DNA of 64,000 nucleotides, taken from assembly GCA_019633425.1 (NCBI GenBank), contig WSUB01000029.1:62001-126000 (forward strand), read 5' to 3'. This DNA is from Tulasnella sp. 424. Lineage: Eukaryota > Basidiomycota > Agaricomycetes > Cantharellales > Tulasnellaceae. Shown here in pieces: positions 26,401 through 39,841 of the stretch; position 1 is the first letter of the stretch, and each line of letters starts with the position of its first letter. A program made the position numbers and the translations under genes. The notes under the pieces are model-generated. The model was not told the DNA's origin and ran no database searches. It saw nothing but the letters and a program-made list of their open reading frames with translations.

Positions 26401-29400
26401 GGCGTTCGTAACTTCTCCCCGAGTGTGCCCGCTTGAGCCTTTCCGTTCCGGTCCTTGCATCGGACTTGGCAAGCGATCGGACGGACTCTGAGCGAGCGAA
26501 CGGGTGGCAGTCGAGGTTTGCTGTTCAGGTACGTCTGAGTGCATGGAACCGATTCCAGTGAAACGCCTATCCTGTTCAACGACGTCATCGATGTCACTCT
26601 CTCCACAGCACGTACCTCCCGGAACCTTTTGCGCGCTACACGGCCTCTTCCCATTCGTTACTTTCGCTTATAGGATATCATACGATGTACAGCCCGAATT
26701 AGGCCTCGGCGAGAGTGCAACGTTCGATTTCCGAATATCAAAAACCCTCGATGGGATCGCGGGGAGGCTTGTTCAGTCCGCCGTCGCCGTCGACCATGCT
26801 TTTGACTTTTGACCTTTTTTTGATGGGCTTTTTCGTCGCCGTTTGATGATGCCGCCTTATCATCAGGAACCTGAGCTTGCCTCTTCCGGCTGTCGGAGAC
26901 GTCGATCGCGAGGGGGCTGGCAGTCCCTGATTTCATTGGGGGCAGGGGTGTATATGAGATACGAGATATACCCCGCTGGACAAGCTGTGTATTACAATCG
27001 TGATTATTCTCGGTTATATGTATTTCTGCACGTTCTTCAATACATTTTCGCCATGAGTACGTCGTCTCGGATATGAGAGAACTCCTTCGCAGTTCATTCA
27101 CGTCCATGGAGTCATGGTATTTCCGGAGTGTGTGGACGTAAAAGAAAAACCTAGCCACCATACATACGCGCCCGATAACGGCGGACGTAACGCGCACAGG
27201 CCTTTGTCCTCGGACGTTTTATGTGTGGGCGATGGCTAACCATTGTTTCACGTACGAGCGAGGGCGAAAGCATTGTCAAATTACTTTGGGCAGGGAGCTC
27301 GGCTCGAGCGGCGCCATCGCCCCGACACCTCGCCACCGTGCGTCCCGGTACGTACGCGCCTGTACGCACGGGTAGCCTCTCGCCGTTTCATCCACCCAAG
27401 TCATTTTACACTTGTCAGTCCATATGCACATTTAGCCGTATTTATCACAATTTTGACTTGCTCGGAATTTCCTAAAACAGGGCCAACACCGTCGAAGGTC
27501 GGCATGTCCCGTTTACCTTGGGGTTTTCCATATTGTATGGAACAATCCGTCACTCCCATCAAGGCTCCCGTTCGTTGCTCCTATCCACTGACTTCTCGTA
27601 AACCCGTAACCACATTATCGTACGCCACGGGAAAAGGTACTGTAAAGCCTAAGGCCAAGAGGACCTTTACCCCGGATGAAAAGGCTCCGTTTCACCGCAT
27701 GATGAAAAACAGGAGAGAGACTCGGGAGGGACCACACTTATCACCGCTTTCGTAAACCGATTCCGTTGTCGGTGCCCTTTGCTGCATATGGCACATCGGT
27801 CCGGGTACAGGCTCACGTTTGAAAATAATTCTGCTCCATTCGGCTCCTCAAGGGGGCTCGAATATGCCGTCCATCCATTGGACTTTGTAACGAAGTGACA
27901 ACCCATCCTGACGATCGAATCGGCGGCTCCCGAAAACGAATAACAAAGAGGCCCATTAGCCACCTCCACAACGACGAAGAGGCCAAGCCAAACGAGATTG
28001 AGCTTCACAGATGAAAGCCCCATTTGAACTTGAATAGGTATCAAAGGACCGACTACTATAGGTCTGATTAAGTGGGTAGAGTAGAAAAGAGGCAAAACGG
28101 CCTTAAGGGAACAACACTAGTGCTACGCAGGGCGGGGGCAACGGAACAAAAAGGCAGAATTTTGATGGGAGTAGGGGCGCGGCTGCGGCGTTAACCAATC
28201 TCGAGAGATGTGCATCGGTGACGACGCAAAAACATCCGCCCGCTCATCTTCGGCTCCACCGTTCATAGACCACAGCTCTAGACTCCGAGAGATGTGAAAC
28301 AAAACAAAAGGACTCGCTAGGCGAGACGAAGGACTTCGAAAAGTGAGAGACGACCGGTGGAGCCTCAAAGGAACGAAATTTCAGGCCGAGACCCGTGAGT
28401 ACTCCGCTTACGCGGCGACACCGGGACCCGGAAGTGAAAGCATCCCGACGACGCTGCATGAAATGAACTCGCGCACGGCACGGGCATCGAAAGACACGCA
28501 GATAGAAGTGCACCCCCGCTAGAGTAGTCAATTTCAGTCGGGAATAGCAGAAGCGATCAAGGTCGTGCAGCAAGGGTGTGAAAAAACACCCCGACCTAAA
28601 GGGAGGAAGAGAGGCGGGAGACTTGTCCTAATGGGGAACAGGCGGTTCGAATCCGTCTACAAAAGAAAAAAGAGAGATAGATAGCTATACGCTTAGGCCC
28701 CGTTCCCTCGCTAGAATCGCGTCATTTCCAGGAGGCAGGGTCTCATATGTACCTCGACTTGTTAAAAAAAAATTTCCAACCATTCGTAGGGATACGCAGT
28801 AAAAGGGTGTGAAACCACCGAATCTAGATAGAACGAAGGGCCCTTGTTCGAATGGAGCAATCGAGAAAAGGTTGATTCTGAGTCATAGTACGTCTGTAGT
28901 CCATGTTCGACGCTGGCAATACCGGACGTTTGAATTTTGCCTTGCAGGTTCAAGCTGAGTGGTTATAGTCATGGTCGTGGTCGGTTAGGACAAGGCCTGT
29001 AAGATCCTGCCGGGCAATTCAGAGATAACGCAAAAAAACGAGGGTGAGGGAGATTGATTATCAAGTCTCTTTTGTCTTTGTTTTTTTCACCGAGTCGAGG
29101 TGGGAAGAGGATTACGAGTCGACATGGTGCTGTTGGGCGCTTTTTCGTGCACGTCCACCGCACCGCGAGTTCGATCTGACTCTTTGGTGATCGTACACAT
29201 GCGCAAACCACCCAATCAAGAACGACGCTAACGACTTAGCGTTTGCGTCCGCATCTTAGAATACAGCTCTCAGCGTCAATCGTTGCAAAGTCGATGTCGA
29301 AGACGAAAAGCGACGCGCCGTAAGAGTCATTTCGGAGCTCGCGTCGAAGCGAAACGTGTTAGGAAATGGCAGTGCTTCTCCAACCCGGCGGTCAGCGAAC

Positions 29401-30710
29401 GCCTTTCAAGCGCCATGAATCATAGCCATTTGCAAAAGTAGATCCGTCATAGCTATAGTAAATGCCTGTGTCTCTTCTGGGACGTTGTGTTCTGCCAAGC
29501 GGTGTCCCTGAAAATATAGGAGGTACACTGTACCCCCTCTGCCCCCTTGGCGTGACAAGTCGAGTTACAAACCAGCAAGCGGCACTTCCATTAATTTCAT
29601 TCCAAAACAGTGCACTAGAGGTGCACTAAATATTTACTTGTTCATTCCCCTTTCGCTTGAGCTCAAACGCCGCCAGCTCGGGGTTCGCGCCGATCGCTTT
29701 GTGCAAGTCGCCGTTCGTTCGTTCGAACTGTTCCAACGCCTCCTTGTGGCCGCTGCACCCGGCTACTTTAGCCTACTTCAAACAAGACATTTTTCTACTT
29801 CCATTGACGGCATAAGCACAGCGGTCCCTTTCGCTTGATCTCTTTGGAAAAGAAAATGAAACCTGGAGTACAGAGTGCCAATTAGTCAACTAGTAGTGCC
29901 AAGCGAGGTCGGCGTAGCTGCTAGAACCAACCCGGTATATGCGGAGAACGTACCTGATTAATCACCATTCGGTCGGCTTCAACTCCCAGCCTCGGTTTTC
30001 AAGCCCGAAAACGACTCCCGCGCGGGACTGGGGAGCGAGGCGCTTACAAAGGTAAAACGCTGCGTCATCGCGTTGCACATATTGCCCGATTCGGAAAGAT
30101 CGAGCCGGTGCAACTCGTCCGGAAAGACCCGTTCGACCTATCATCGTCCTCATCCTCATCGGCACCCAAGTCCTAATCAAAGACGCATCTCTACGATGCG
30201 AGAACAAAAAGCGGAGGTCCTTCATCCGAAATACCCGTGGGCGTTTCAGAGACCATGCCGGGGAGGCTTGGGACTCGTCCGGAAACCCGAGAGACAAATA
30301 AACAAAAAAGCAGAAGCCCGGTCGGTACGCAGCAACATGCGTGCACACATACACCGTGTGGGCTTTTTAACTACGCCGACCTTGTTGCGTGACAAATGCC
30401 TCTTGATATGCCGTTTTTGAATCAATACATACGGACGGACCCGACGTAGTCGGGGAAGAAGGAGAGAGGGAATACTTCACGTTGGCTTCGAAGGTACCAG
30501 GACGTGCATCGAAATTGAGTCGGGTAAGCCGCACCCTTCGAGGAGAGGCAAGGGCGCCTCGAGGCTCGAACGAACAAAGCAGCCTCTATTCGCGTTGAAA
30601 GACCGAAACCTGCTTTCCATTCTAGTGATATCCATTGTCTTGGTAGAAGAGAAGGAGGGACCGTGCAAACCCACAAAGAAAAGCTGACGCGGCCCGCCGC
30701 GCGGATTCAG

Positions 30711-30758
30711 CCTCTGTGACTGCAAGCCCGACTTGAGTCTAAGACTCAGACACAGAGG
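30711..30758. repeat. Nested inverted repeat
   Basis: An outer pair CCTCTGTG (30711-30718) and CACAGAGG (30751-30758) surrounds an inner near-palindrome TGAGTC-TAA-GACTCA (30734-30748). The two arms are perfect. It could form a cruciform or hairpin, or present a TGAGTC-type (AP-1/Gcn4-like) site twice. There is no gene on either side to tie it to. Confidence 0.5.
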
Positions 30759-33426
30759 CAGATTTGCACGTTTAGGGATTCAGTGAAGCTGGGTGACCCT
30801 CGGCAGAATTCTTGTCAAAGGTTCGAAATGGACCCTGGGCTGGTGCTTTCACAGTCATGCACCGGCTGCGCGGTTTGCTTGAGAAATACAAAATAGCAAA
30901 AACAGGGCAGGGAACCCATCCCGGTCCGGGAGGGACAAGATGGAGGTAGTACGTTTATTTGATTCGGACTCGTTCCAAGCACAGCATAAGCCGATTGAAG
31001 CGTCGAGCTAGTCGAGGCCCACGTTCCTAACCCACTCCACGATAGCGAATCAGGATGGAAGTGGTCTTCGAATCGGTTTCGATAACACGATAGGATATCT
31101 ATCCTCGGGTTCTGGCTGGAGTGGTTCGGACTGGAAAAGGGATGAAGGGCGATGGTGGCTCACCATCCACCCACCGACTCGACTATCGCAAGGCGGAATA
31201 AAGGCCAGTTATATGGTATTTGCGAGGAACCCGACTTATCTCGAGAATGAAAAAAACGTCCTAGCAGGTTGTGCGGCCTCCCTAGATAAGGGAATAGGAT
31301 CCACTGCCTAGGGAGAAAAGAGACTTGGGATTCCACGAACGTTGGGAATTGACCGTTTTTCATTGTTGTTTTTGAAAGACCGCGGGTGTACGACCGGAAG
31401 GGGAACCCCGACCGATAAACTGGGTGCTTTTTTTTGCATTGGACTCTTTGATATCCTATCCGTTGCGCCCAAGTGGTTAATCAATACCAAATGGGACGAA
31501 GGTGGTCGTAGATCCCTTCTGTAGAAGCGGTCAGGCTGTGAGAGACAGCCCGACCAAGGCCTTGAAGCGGATTTCGCCGTCCCTCCCACCGGACCTGTTT
31601 CTCACAATCGAAAACGAGGGAGCCGCGAAAACTGCCTAATCGAGAGCTCCTCGCAAGTAATCAAAAGGGCACTTCCGTGTATGGTCATCGGTGGTTCCTC
31701 TCACATAAAGAAATTCCACGGAGTGTGCCGTCTAGGCACCTCAGGCGCGGTGCCCCCCCTCCACTCCCATCATAGCAGTGAGGTCGATGTAAGAGCTCAG
31801 GAGAGCACAGCAGCTCGGCCGATCCGCAGCTTCTCGAACAGAGAGGCGCACGACCATTCAACATTTTGCGTGTTGAAAGGCCTATTCCAGATCGTAGGAA
31901 CCGCTAGACCGGCCGGTCCAGACGGTCACCCACTCCATCCAGCGGAGCCAAGTCATCATCTCAGCTAAGGGAACCTCAAAATCAGCGTGTGCGTCAGACT
32001 TGCCGCATTCCACATGCATTATGACCCAATAGCTCGACACGTCTTAGCACATTATGGGAGAGAACCTGTCAGAGCGAACGTGCGCAGGCGTCAAGTGAGG
32101 TGAGATGCGCGCCGGAACGACGTCCTATAATCGAAGAGAACAAACGGGCAGACGACCAGCTGTGCATGCGAGTGAAATAACAAATAATCTTTGTCCAATG
32201 GTAAATTAAAGAATGGGTGTAAGAAGGTGGCTGAATAGATTGATAGACTAACAGCCGTCAAGGGTCGCCGATCCACCGACCGGAGGGGCTAGCCCTCGAG
32301 TTGGACTCTCCTCTCACACGTATGGGAAGCTTTTAAAGCGCATCAAGTGTTTCATAGGCGTGGAGAGTAGTCTAAGAGGGAGTGGTGCAGGGCGAAGGTG
32401 GGGGAAACGGGGAGAGGAGGATGAAAGATCCAGGTTCAAAAAACCAGATCCAAGCGGCGCACGAAAACGAATCAGGAAAAGTACGTGAAATGCGCCAGAC
32501 AAGTCTTCGATGCGGACCGTCTGCCGGAGGTGCTGTAAGGGCTGCCCGTCGTGTCAAGGACCTATTTCGCATATGCCAGAGCAGTGGTATCGACAGAGAC
32601 AAAGAAATTTCCAAAGGGATCGAGGTGACAACTTAGGTGCCGAGTGACAAACGTACTGAACCGACATTAGAAACATTTGGATAGGTACAAGCAGAGGTAC
32701 ATCCCCGGATACGTCGTTTCATCTTTTGCTGCAAGTAAAAGGCGTCAGCACTTTTGCTCAGCGTTGGAGCTTAGTGCAAAGTTAACATTGTATACTCTGA
32801 GTGACGATAGAGTGTGACGTCAGTGCACTCCCCGCCTTGCCCAGAAACTGCGTCGCGTCGTCACAGATCTAGAGTCGCCCAAGAGTCAACCTGTATAGAC
32901 GATTATACCCGCAGCACTCGCTCCAACAAAGAACGTCTCTAGGATTGAACAAATCAAACTAGAGAAACAAATATCCGAGCTGCTTATGAATGAAGGGCAC
33001 GCGGCCACCAACATGCATGGCGGCGCCGTGACAATACTCGAGGTGCACTATAATCCTCTGGCCGTGGAACTGGAAGCCTATGCAGCAAGGGCGGCAAGAG
33101 CTGTGTCACTGATATCATCTCTCCAGTTCCTCTTTCTCCCGTACATTGCTTCCAGGTCAAGGGAGAATGAAACCCAACCGCTTGTTTCGCATCATTCCAT
33201 GTTCCGCTTCTCGCACCCAAGGCTAAAAAAAATTCGTTGGAGCCACAACACTTGAAAATGTCAATCGTACGGGAGTAGGATAGGAATTGAGGTGAGATCA
33301 AACAGCACCTATCTTATCTAGAGTCGATGCCTTTAAGCCGGGGTGCTAAATCATGGAAGGCAGTGGCTCGCCGTAGTACCCGCGCCGAGCCTGCAAGACG
33401 AGTGTGACATGGGAGCCCAGTGGCAC

Positions 33427-33442
33427 CCTGCCTGCCTGCCTG
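33427..33442. repeat. (CCTG)4 microsatellite
   Basis: Four perfect CCTG units in a region with no supported gene. Confidence 0.8.
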
Positions 33443-36400
33443 CCATATATGACGCAGAGCTCGTGTATGACTAGGGTCACTTGAAGGATATTCTTAATCA
33501 TTCATGCAGTTATCGCTCCCCTTTGCATGTGGCTCAGTGCGGGGACCTGGGGAAGAAATAGCCTCGCCGACGAAACACATTGCGCTTCGTATTGGATTAA
33601 TCATCGGGTACTCACGTGCCCTGATAAGATAACGGCTCCCCCACAACTCCTCTTTCGGGAAGTACTAAGTTCAGGCGACGCAGGTATGGTTTTAATGACG
33701 AAACACGGGCAACCATCAACCTCCAGTCGTTGCGTGGATACCTGCGGCCACTCGCTAGCCTTGTGTTGGCGGAGGAAATTACAGCAATTAAACGCTTGGA
33801 TGTAAAGTTTTGCCAGCCAGACCAGCAGCGAAGGTGACTCATCTTCCAAGGGGAGTTGTCACGACCTGGAGCATGCGCCACATATCGAACGTGTCCGGAA
33901 TGTGCGCATGGACTCAAAACTTGGCATCGGGAGACGATATTTACTATCTGCTCCCGCCAACCATGGCGACCGATTTACAGCAGGGTTTCTCATAAATCGC
34001 AATTCGTTCTGACAGGTAAAGACGCGAAGTGAGGTGCCAACTTGAAAGGTATCTTGCTCGAAAGAAAACGCATGGCAACTTCTTCAAGGCTGCAACACGG
34101 GGCGGGCGGGAATGACTGCCTCGGCTTACCGTTATGCTGTGCCCCCCGCAAGAAGAAGTCCAGGACATTCTCGATAAGGGTCGCTGTAGATAGAGCCGAT
34201 ACATCGGAGTCGGTAGTCCTCATGGCTCCCCGTCAAAGGCAAATGTGCCTGCCAGCTGGTATTGGGCAGTCAAACGAGGCCTCGACCAATAATACGACGC
34301 GGCATTGCTGTGCTTCGAAAACGACCCTGCTTTACAAAGCAAAGGAAGGCTGTTGCAGTTCAGAGTGGGAGATTTGATTAATTCTGGAAATGAAGATCGG
34401 GAGGTTTTCGTGTGTGCGGGGCGTTTGCAAATCTCGCTCACGCGAGCAAAGAAGTCGAGAGCCTAAAAGCCAAGATCTCGAAGGGTGGCAATGAATACCG
34501 AGCGTTAGAACTCCGTGATAAGATAAAAAGAAAGAGGTTCATATTGTCGACCGGGCGCTGTAACACGGTCTGAGAGGACGGAATGGAAGGACGCCACACG
34601 GAACCTGAGTCCCCCGACTCAGAAAAGTCACATCCGGAACTTCGAGAATTGTTGGATGAGGTGACAACGAAGCTCAGCCTTGAATAATATGCAGCAAGCT
34701 TGAGAACCCCGAACGGACGCGGCGAGTCGCGACTGCTCCATTGAAAACGTGTTGGAGGGACGAAGTGAGAGAGTCCGAGAGTCGTGCGAGCAGTTTTGAA
34801 AATAAATAAACGAGATCATTCTGTATGACTGGAGGAGCGCGATTGGCGGCATCGTTGAGATGAGCTGAGTTGAGGCGAGATGTCGGTTGTTCATTGACTA
34901 GTCGGCCGACGGGGGAAAGAATACCGCTTCCCCCAACGGCATTTTGTCTTTTTGACGGATAAAAAAATACTAGACACCGGACCGACGAAAGGAAAAGTAA
35001 CGCCCATACGCTTACGCCGACGGGCGCGTGATGTCCTTTTGCGGCGAGTGAGTTGAGACCGAGGTGAGGAGGGCAGGGGTCGATCAGAGGTGGCGTGGGC
35101 CGCAGAAGACATAATACCACGGCAGTGCTTTTATGATCAAAATGGTAACTCATATTTTGTGACTTCTCAGTGAGCTTGGCGAAATGAGGTGGAATTGGAC
35201 GTGGCTTGCATGATTTCAAGTTCGATGAGAGCCGCGGTCCGTTTCCGGAGACCAACGTTGCCTGTTCAGCGTAAAAGACGCGTTTGATATATGTCAAAAA
35301 TCGTCCGCATGGTGTGAGCGTGGCTAGACCACCTGTGTTACATCGTCGGCCCAAGGAGTTCGGGAGTCGCGACCAGAGGACGAAGTGAGATGAGTGGCAG
35401 AGTAACGAAGACTGTCCTCCGAATTCCGGGTGCCTACTTCTGATCGTCTGACTTGCTTAGGTGATTTCTGCCAGACGAAACATGCCAGAACCCCGAAAGA
35501 CTGCTTCCGGCCGACTAGACTTTCTCTCAGACGTGAGAGAATGTCAAGAGAATATTGTACGGGGTTGATACTCTGAGAGAGGGGCAACGAGTGTCGGCCA
35601 TGCATGGTCTAGGTTTTTCCTCGTCGTCGACGTACGTGGGCATCGATCTATCTAAGAAACCCGTTCAAGCGATCCCGTCTTCGTTGCCTACGGATAAGAT
35701 ACCAAGCGTGTTGGAGGAGGGCAAGCGATAAGATTTGAGGAGTGCGCATTTCCAAAACGACCGACAATGGTCACCAAAACGATGCAACGAGGGCGGTATG
35801 AACGAGATGTGAGAGTCAAACTCTGAGGATTGTAGGACGAAGGACCCTTTGTCACTCGAGAGAGGTATACCAGACGAGGTGCAATGAGGTGCACAAAGGT
35901 AGTCGATGGACAGGGTTTGAAGACCGACGAATATGGTTATACTTCGCTCAAAACGCGGTCCAGAAACTGGTTAGGTAAGAGCAGGCGGGATGTCAAGACA
36001 CCTGACACTACGTCCAATGTGTTACTTGCCGACGTTGATTTGAAACGGGATGTAATTATTCGACCGCGTGGTTGGAGCAGGGATGGCCTTCAGGACGTCT
36101 TGAACCTTGTTTTCCTGCTGGTCATCTGAGCCAGGAGATCCTCATCTGCGATTCTCGACCCGTTTTCTGGTCAGCTTGAGCTTAAATCTGGGGACACCTC
36201 GGATGGCCTTTCCTTCTTTTGCCCTTCTTCCCGCCCTCGCCGCCACCCGTGCTCTAGAGTCTCCATAAGAATGCCATCGTGCACAGCGACGAGCTGAGAT
36301 GGACCGTCATCAAATGACCCAAAGGACCCTGAGGGCTCTGGATTCCGTGGGCACTTCATTACGACTTGGTCGTCGACAGTCCAGCCGCAATATTTTTGAC

Positions 36401-38395
36401 TACTCTTTGACAGTGCTCCTTCCGACCCAACATCGCGGGTATCTGTTCGTCTTAGGAGTGGGTTTCCGAGTCGTCCACAAAACGTTAGGTGTGGTAGAGG
36501 TTATCGCATCGGCTGTTCGGATCTGACCGCTCAGGGTGCAGGACACGTCAGCGGCACGCATGCCTGCCGCCATTTCCCATCAGGCAGAGAACCTGCCCCC
36601 AATGAGGTTGGTTCAATGTTCACTTTTCTACTCTGCTGCCCGCCCCTGCCAGAATCGTTATCTTTCGAGCTGAACCTTAATCGAGTCGACCCGACCGTCA
36701 TTTTCTCAACCTGGCACCGACCAGATCGCCGAAATTGTTCATTTCCTTGATCGGAAGACCTCGTTCCAGCTTGTTCCCTTTCATTGATCAAAAACACACC
36801 CTTGAGTCTGGAGCCCTTGCTAAGCATCGGCCACCGGCGGTGCTTCAACTATTACCACCGCCAATTTCAAAGGAGAACCTCGCAGATAAAGCGCCTCGTT
36901 ATCGCGCACCGCCTATCGAATTCAAGCTTTGTGCCAAATCTTCGCAACGATAACAAACAGATACGCCGATGGAGCCACTCAGCCCAAGTGCTAGGAGACG
37001 GTGAAACAGCGTTATCTCATCGTCCAAGCTCGAGGCCAGTCCTTTCATCTACATGTTATCGATGGAAGCAGATCTTGCCAAATTTGTCTGTGGATTCCTA
37101 GGACGACCGCACGAAGGATGGTGCTCATGAGGATCCGAGGCTAACTCTCCTCCATACTCGAAGCTTTTGCACCGAGGCGTGCGACATGAGCAAAGCTAGA
37201 ACCATAGCGCGGTTGGGACTTCCCGCTGTTGTCAAATACCTGTGGAAACCAAATCTACTCATTTATTGCTGCTTGACCCCGCTATACTTTCATTTCATGT
37301 CTGTCCTCGAGGGTACAGAAATGGGTTGTCGATGTCGTAACCTGGTCGAAGCATGGTTGGATGGTTCGTAATTCAAGCTCGGCGGAGCGCTTGGAGACAC
37401 TTTTGCCATCCGAGAGGTTGTCTCGGAAGAAAGCCCACAAGAATATGGTGTAGTAGCGACGCAACACTCCAACGGAAAAAAGTTGCGTGGCTACATAATG
37501 CCGCTCCTGGAATCGGAGTACACCCCGGTAGAATGGTCATCGGTCAAACCCAAAATGGAAACCTGACCATTTTGCTTACCTTCTTGGAGATACAGCGGCA
37601 TCTAAAGCATCAAAAGAGCAGAAGTCTTACTGAATATTGCTTAAATCTGGAAGGGAGAATATTTGGAATGTACTTCATCGCGGGACTGGGATTCTTCAGC
37701 AAGGAAGCAACCTTGACATGGACTGCCGACCGTGTAACTGCTCTAAGAGTATATTACGGTGTCCACCTAAGGGCTGAGTCTAGAAATCGGATTAGGCTTC
37801 TGACGTGGCTTGAGTATCCTGACACTATATTGCCATGGAGGGAGCCTCGACTCATCGGTTGGTGAGATTCCCGAAGTGCTGTGGTGCTTTGGAGAACTCC
37901 CCTTCATTGCGACTCGCTTTCTTCCCACAGCACAAGCTCTAGTGCTCTGATATCAACTTGTTTGGAGCCCCAAGCCTATACGTCACTCGCTGGCTGTTCG
38001 TCACTGCGGACAAATACCGGGGCGGCGAAGATAACGTCAAGCAAATTTGCTCGATGTCGGAGGGAGCACGCAAGGTGTTATCTTTGTCCGTGCTTTATGA
38101 TACGAAGATCTCCAAACTTCCAGCTTTAGGTCGGCAAGCCCTGTAGGCGAGAGTGCAGTGGAACTGCACCAGTTGTTGACACGGAAAGGAGCGAGGGCGG
38201 AAAAGGTTACGAGGTCGATATTTGCGTTGGGTTTTGAGTGCGTGGTCCTGTTTAACCTTTGGGCTTGACAGATCAAACGTACAGCTTAGCGGAAGCTTCG
38301 AGCGACGTGGGCCATCAAGACTCCAGGAAGGCGACACGGGGGGATGGTAACGACGTAGTTTCCACTCATACTGAAAGGGCCTCGACATGTTCTAT

Positions 38396-39841
38396 CTAGA
38401 TCGGTTCGAACACTATACGCTACGGAGGGAAGGTTAACAGTTAGCTTGTATTGTCGTAGCCGAAAGAAAGGGAAAGGGAAAGGAAATGGACTTAGAGGTC
38501 CTACTCACAGCTCGTACAATGGGACGTCTCGAGGTTGGATGGAAGGCTTGAGGCGTGATATAATCCTTGGTGAACAAAATCTTAGAGCCGGAAATTTCCA
38601 CGTAAGCGGTGGTCGTTGAAAAAGCTTCAGACAGAGTCTGATTTCCCATGTCTTTAGGGTCTCTGATAATATCTGGTAGATGAAAGTGGGTCAGAGCTGG
38701 GAAACAGGGAGGGCCTTTTCTCCCCATGCCAGCAAGTCAAAGAAAACTCACCTCTCAATGTTGCGAGAAGCGTCCCGTCAGGTAGAATACTCCATATAGT
38801 CGTAACAGTTTGATACTGGCTGCTACTATAATCGGGAGAGATACGTCTGGAGCAAGGAACTGCTAGTTCTGAAGAGGAAACAAGAGGATGAAATCTACCA
38901 AAATACCAAAATACCTTCAGGAAAATAGTAACGAAGAGATATGAGACAACCTAGGGACTCTCACTCTGTGATTTCGGTACAAAATAGGTCTACACCCAGG
39001 TTCCAGACGCTTGACTCCGAAGGGTTCTGGAGTAGGAGTCGACATCAACCATAAACTTTTGAGGTCATTCCGATACGCACCATACACACAATCTGATGGG
39101 GCTTCACCTCGGGTATAAAGCTCACAATGAGTGCGTCGCAGACATTGGTTGTAATCCTCCTTCGGTCCGAGACGTAATGAGGGCCCGGTCGGCCTGCATC
39201 GTATACGACTCGAAGGTGGCCAATCTGAAACCCCGGTAGCGACGGGTCATAGACCTTCTGGAGAGGAATGGGTCCACCGTTCAAATGGAGTGACCCCGGA
39301 GGCCGAACTCCGTCAACAGAGCCCACTTCGTCGCCCTGAGCTTCAGGTTTGGTGGTATGAATGGCTGTAGTTCCTGGTAAAGTAGCGATAGAAGGGGTGG
39401 GACTAAATGCAGTCGAGGTCCTACATCAAAGCAAGGTCAACGAGGTTAGCCAACAATCCTGGAGACGTACCAAACCGGAGTCGCTACTCCACGTTCATCT
39501 CGCTCCTCCACTAAAGGGTATTCTTCAAATAAAGCTTTAACAAAAAGATACCAATCGTCCTGGACGGATGGATCCAACGTAGCATGCCATCGAAGCGCCT
39601 TCCCCCTCAGCCGTGTCGCAGCATAGCGGAGCATCCAATCGCGATCTTTATCCATCCCATTCACAAAAGCGTGCTCTCGGATCGCAGCAACAAAGTCTTC
39701 ACATTCATTTCCATTTGTGCCTCGAAATATGATATCGGAGCTTGGAGACTCTGCGTGTTTCGGATGGAAGGATTAGTGTTTGAACAGGACGAGGCTGCAG
39801 GAATGCATGCAGACAAACAATCCACCTTGAGCGTTGGCCAT
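38396..39841 (-). CDS. Multi-exon protein with Gag-like N-terminal region
   Basis: About seven exons. MANAQ (39841-39826) is spliced to a region resembling retrotransposon Gag capsid: FRGTNGNECEDFVAAIREHAF, then DRDWMLRYAATRLRGKALRW with HATLDPSVQDDWYLFVKALF. Later exons carry PPGSLHLNGGPIPLQKVYDP, IGHLRVVYDAG with GPHYVSDRRR, TIWSILPDGTLLATLR, AYVEISGSKILFTKDYITPQ and a final RIVFEP before the TAG. Good donors and acceptors separate them, with about 330 residues in all. The join near 38869-38990 is uncertain (one base out of phase, or an 8-nt microexon). No zinc knuckle, protease, reverse transcriptase or LTR is nearby, so this is more likely a cellular gene with a captured Gag-like fold than a live element. 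Function unknown. Confidence 0.65.

Larger units (their letters stand above)
24741..38395. other. Long stretch without a supported gene
   Basis: The first kilobase continues the pyrimidine-rich character and is probably 3' UTR of the 24.2-kb gene. Elsewhere there are only short frames. The best are minus 26750-26960 (Lys/Arg-rich, SDSRKRQAQVPDDKAASSNG), minus 33990-34223 (TLIENVLDFFLRGAQHN, donor GTAAGCC, acceptor TTGCAG about 40 nt on, then LKKLPCVFFRARYLSS) and plus 37980-38146 (ending SKLPALGRQAL). None shows a known domain. Simple repeats: an 11-G run at 25658-25668, TG repeats near 26389-26400 and (CCTG)4 at 33427-33442. No transposon structure was seen. Confidence 0.35.

Noticed and set aside
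28645..28665. GGCGGTTCGAATCCGTC looks like a tRNA T-arm
   Set aside because: No matching acceptor stem, D-arm or anticodon arm could be built around it, so a tRNA is not supported.
34674..35354. 226-codon open frame on the minus strand
   Set aside because: Composition is low-complexity Ser/Leu/Arg with no domain and no splice context; the DNA instead shows repeated purine-rich GACGAAGTGAGA-like phrases. It is probably a chance frame.
39446..39664. Live LTR retrotransposon based on the Gag-like exon
   Set aside because: No protease, reverse transcriptase, integrase or LTR within several kilobases, and the region is spliced to non-Gag exons.
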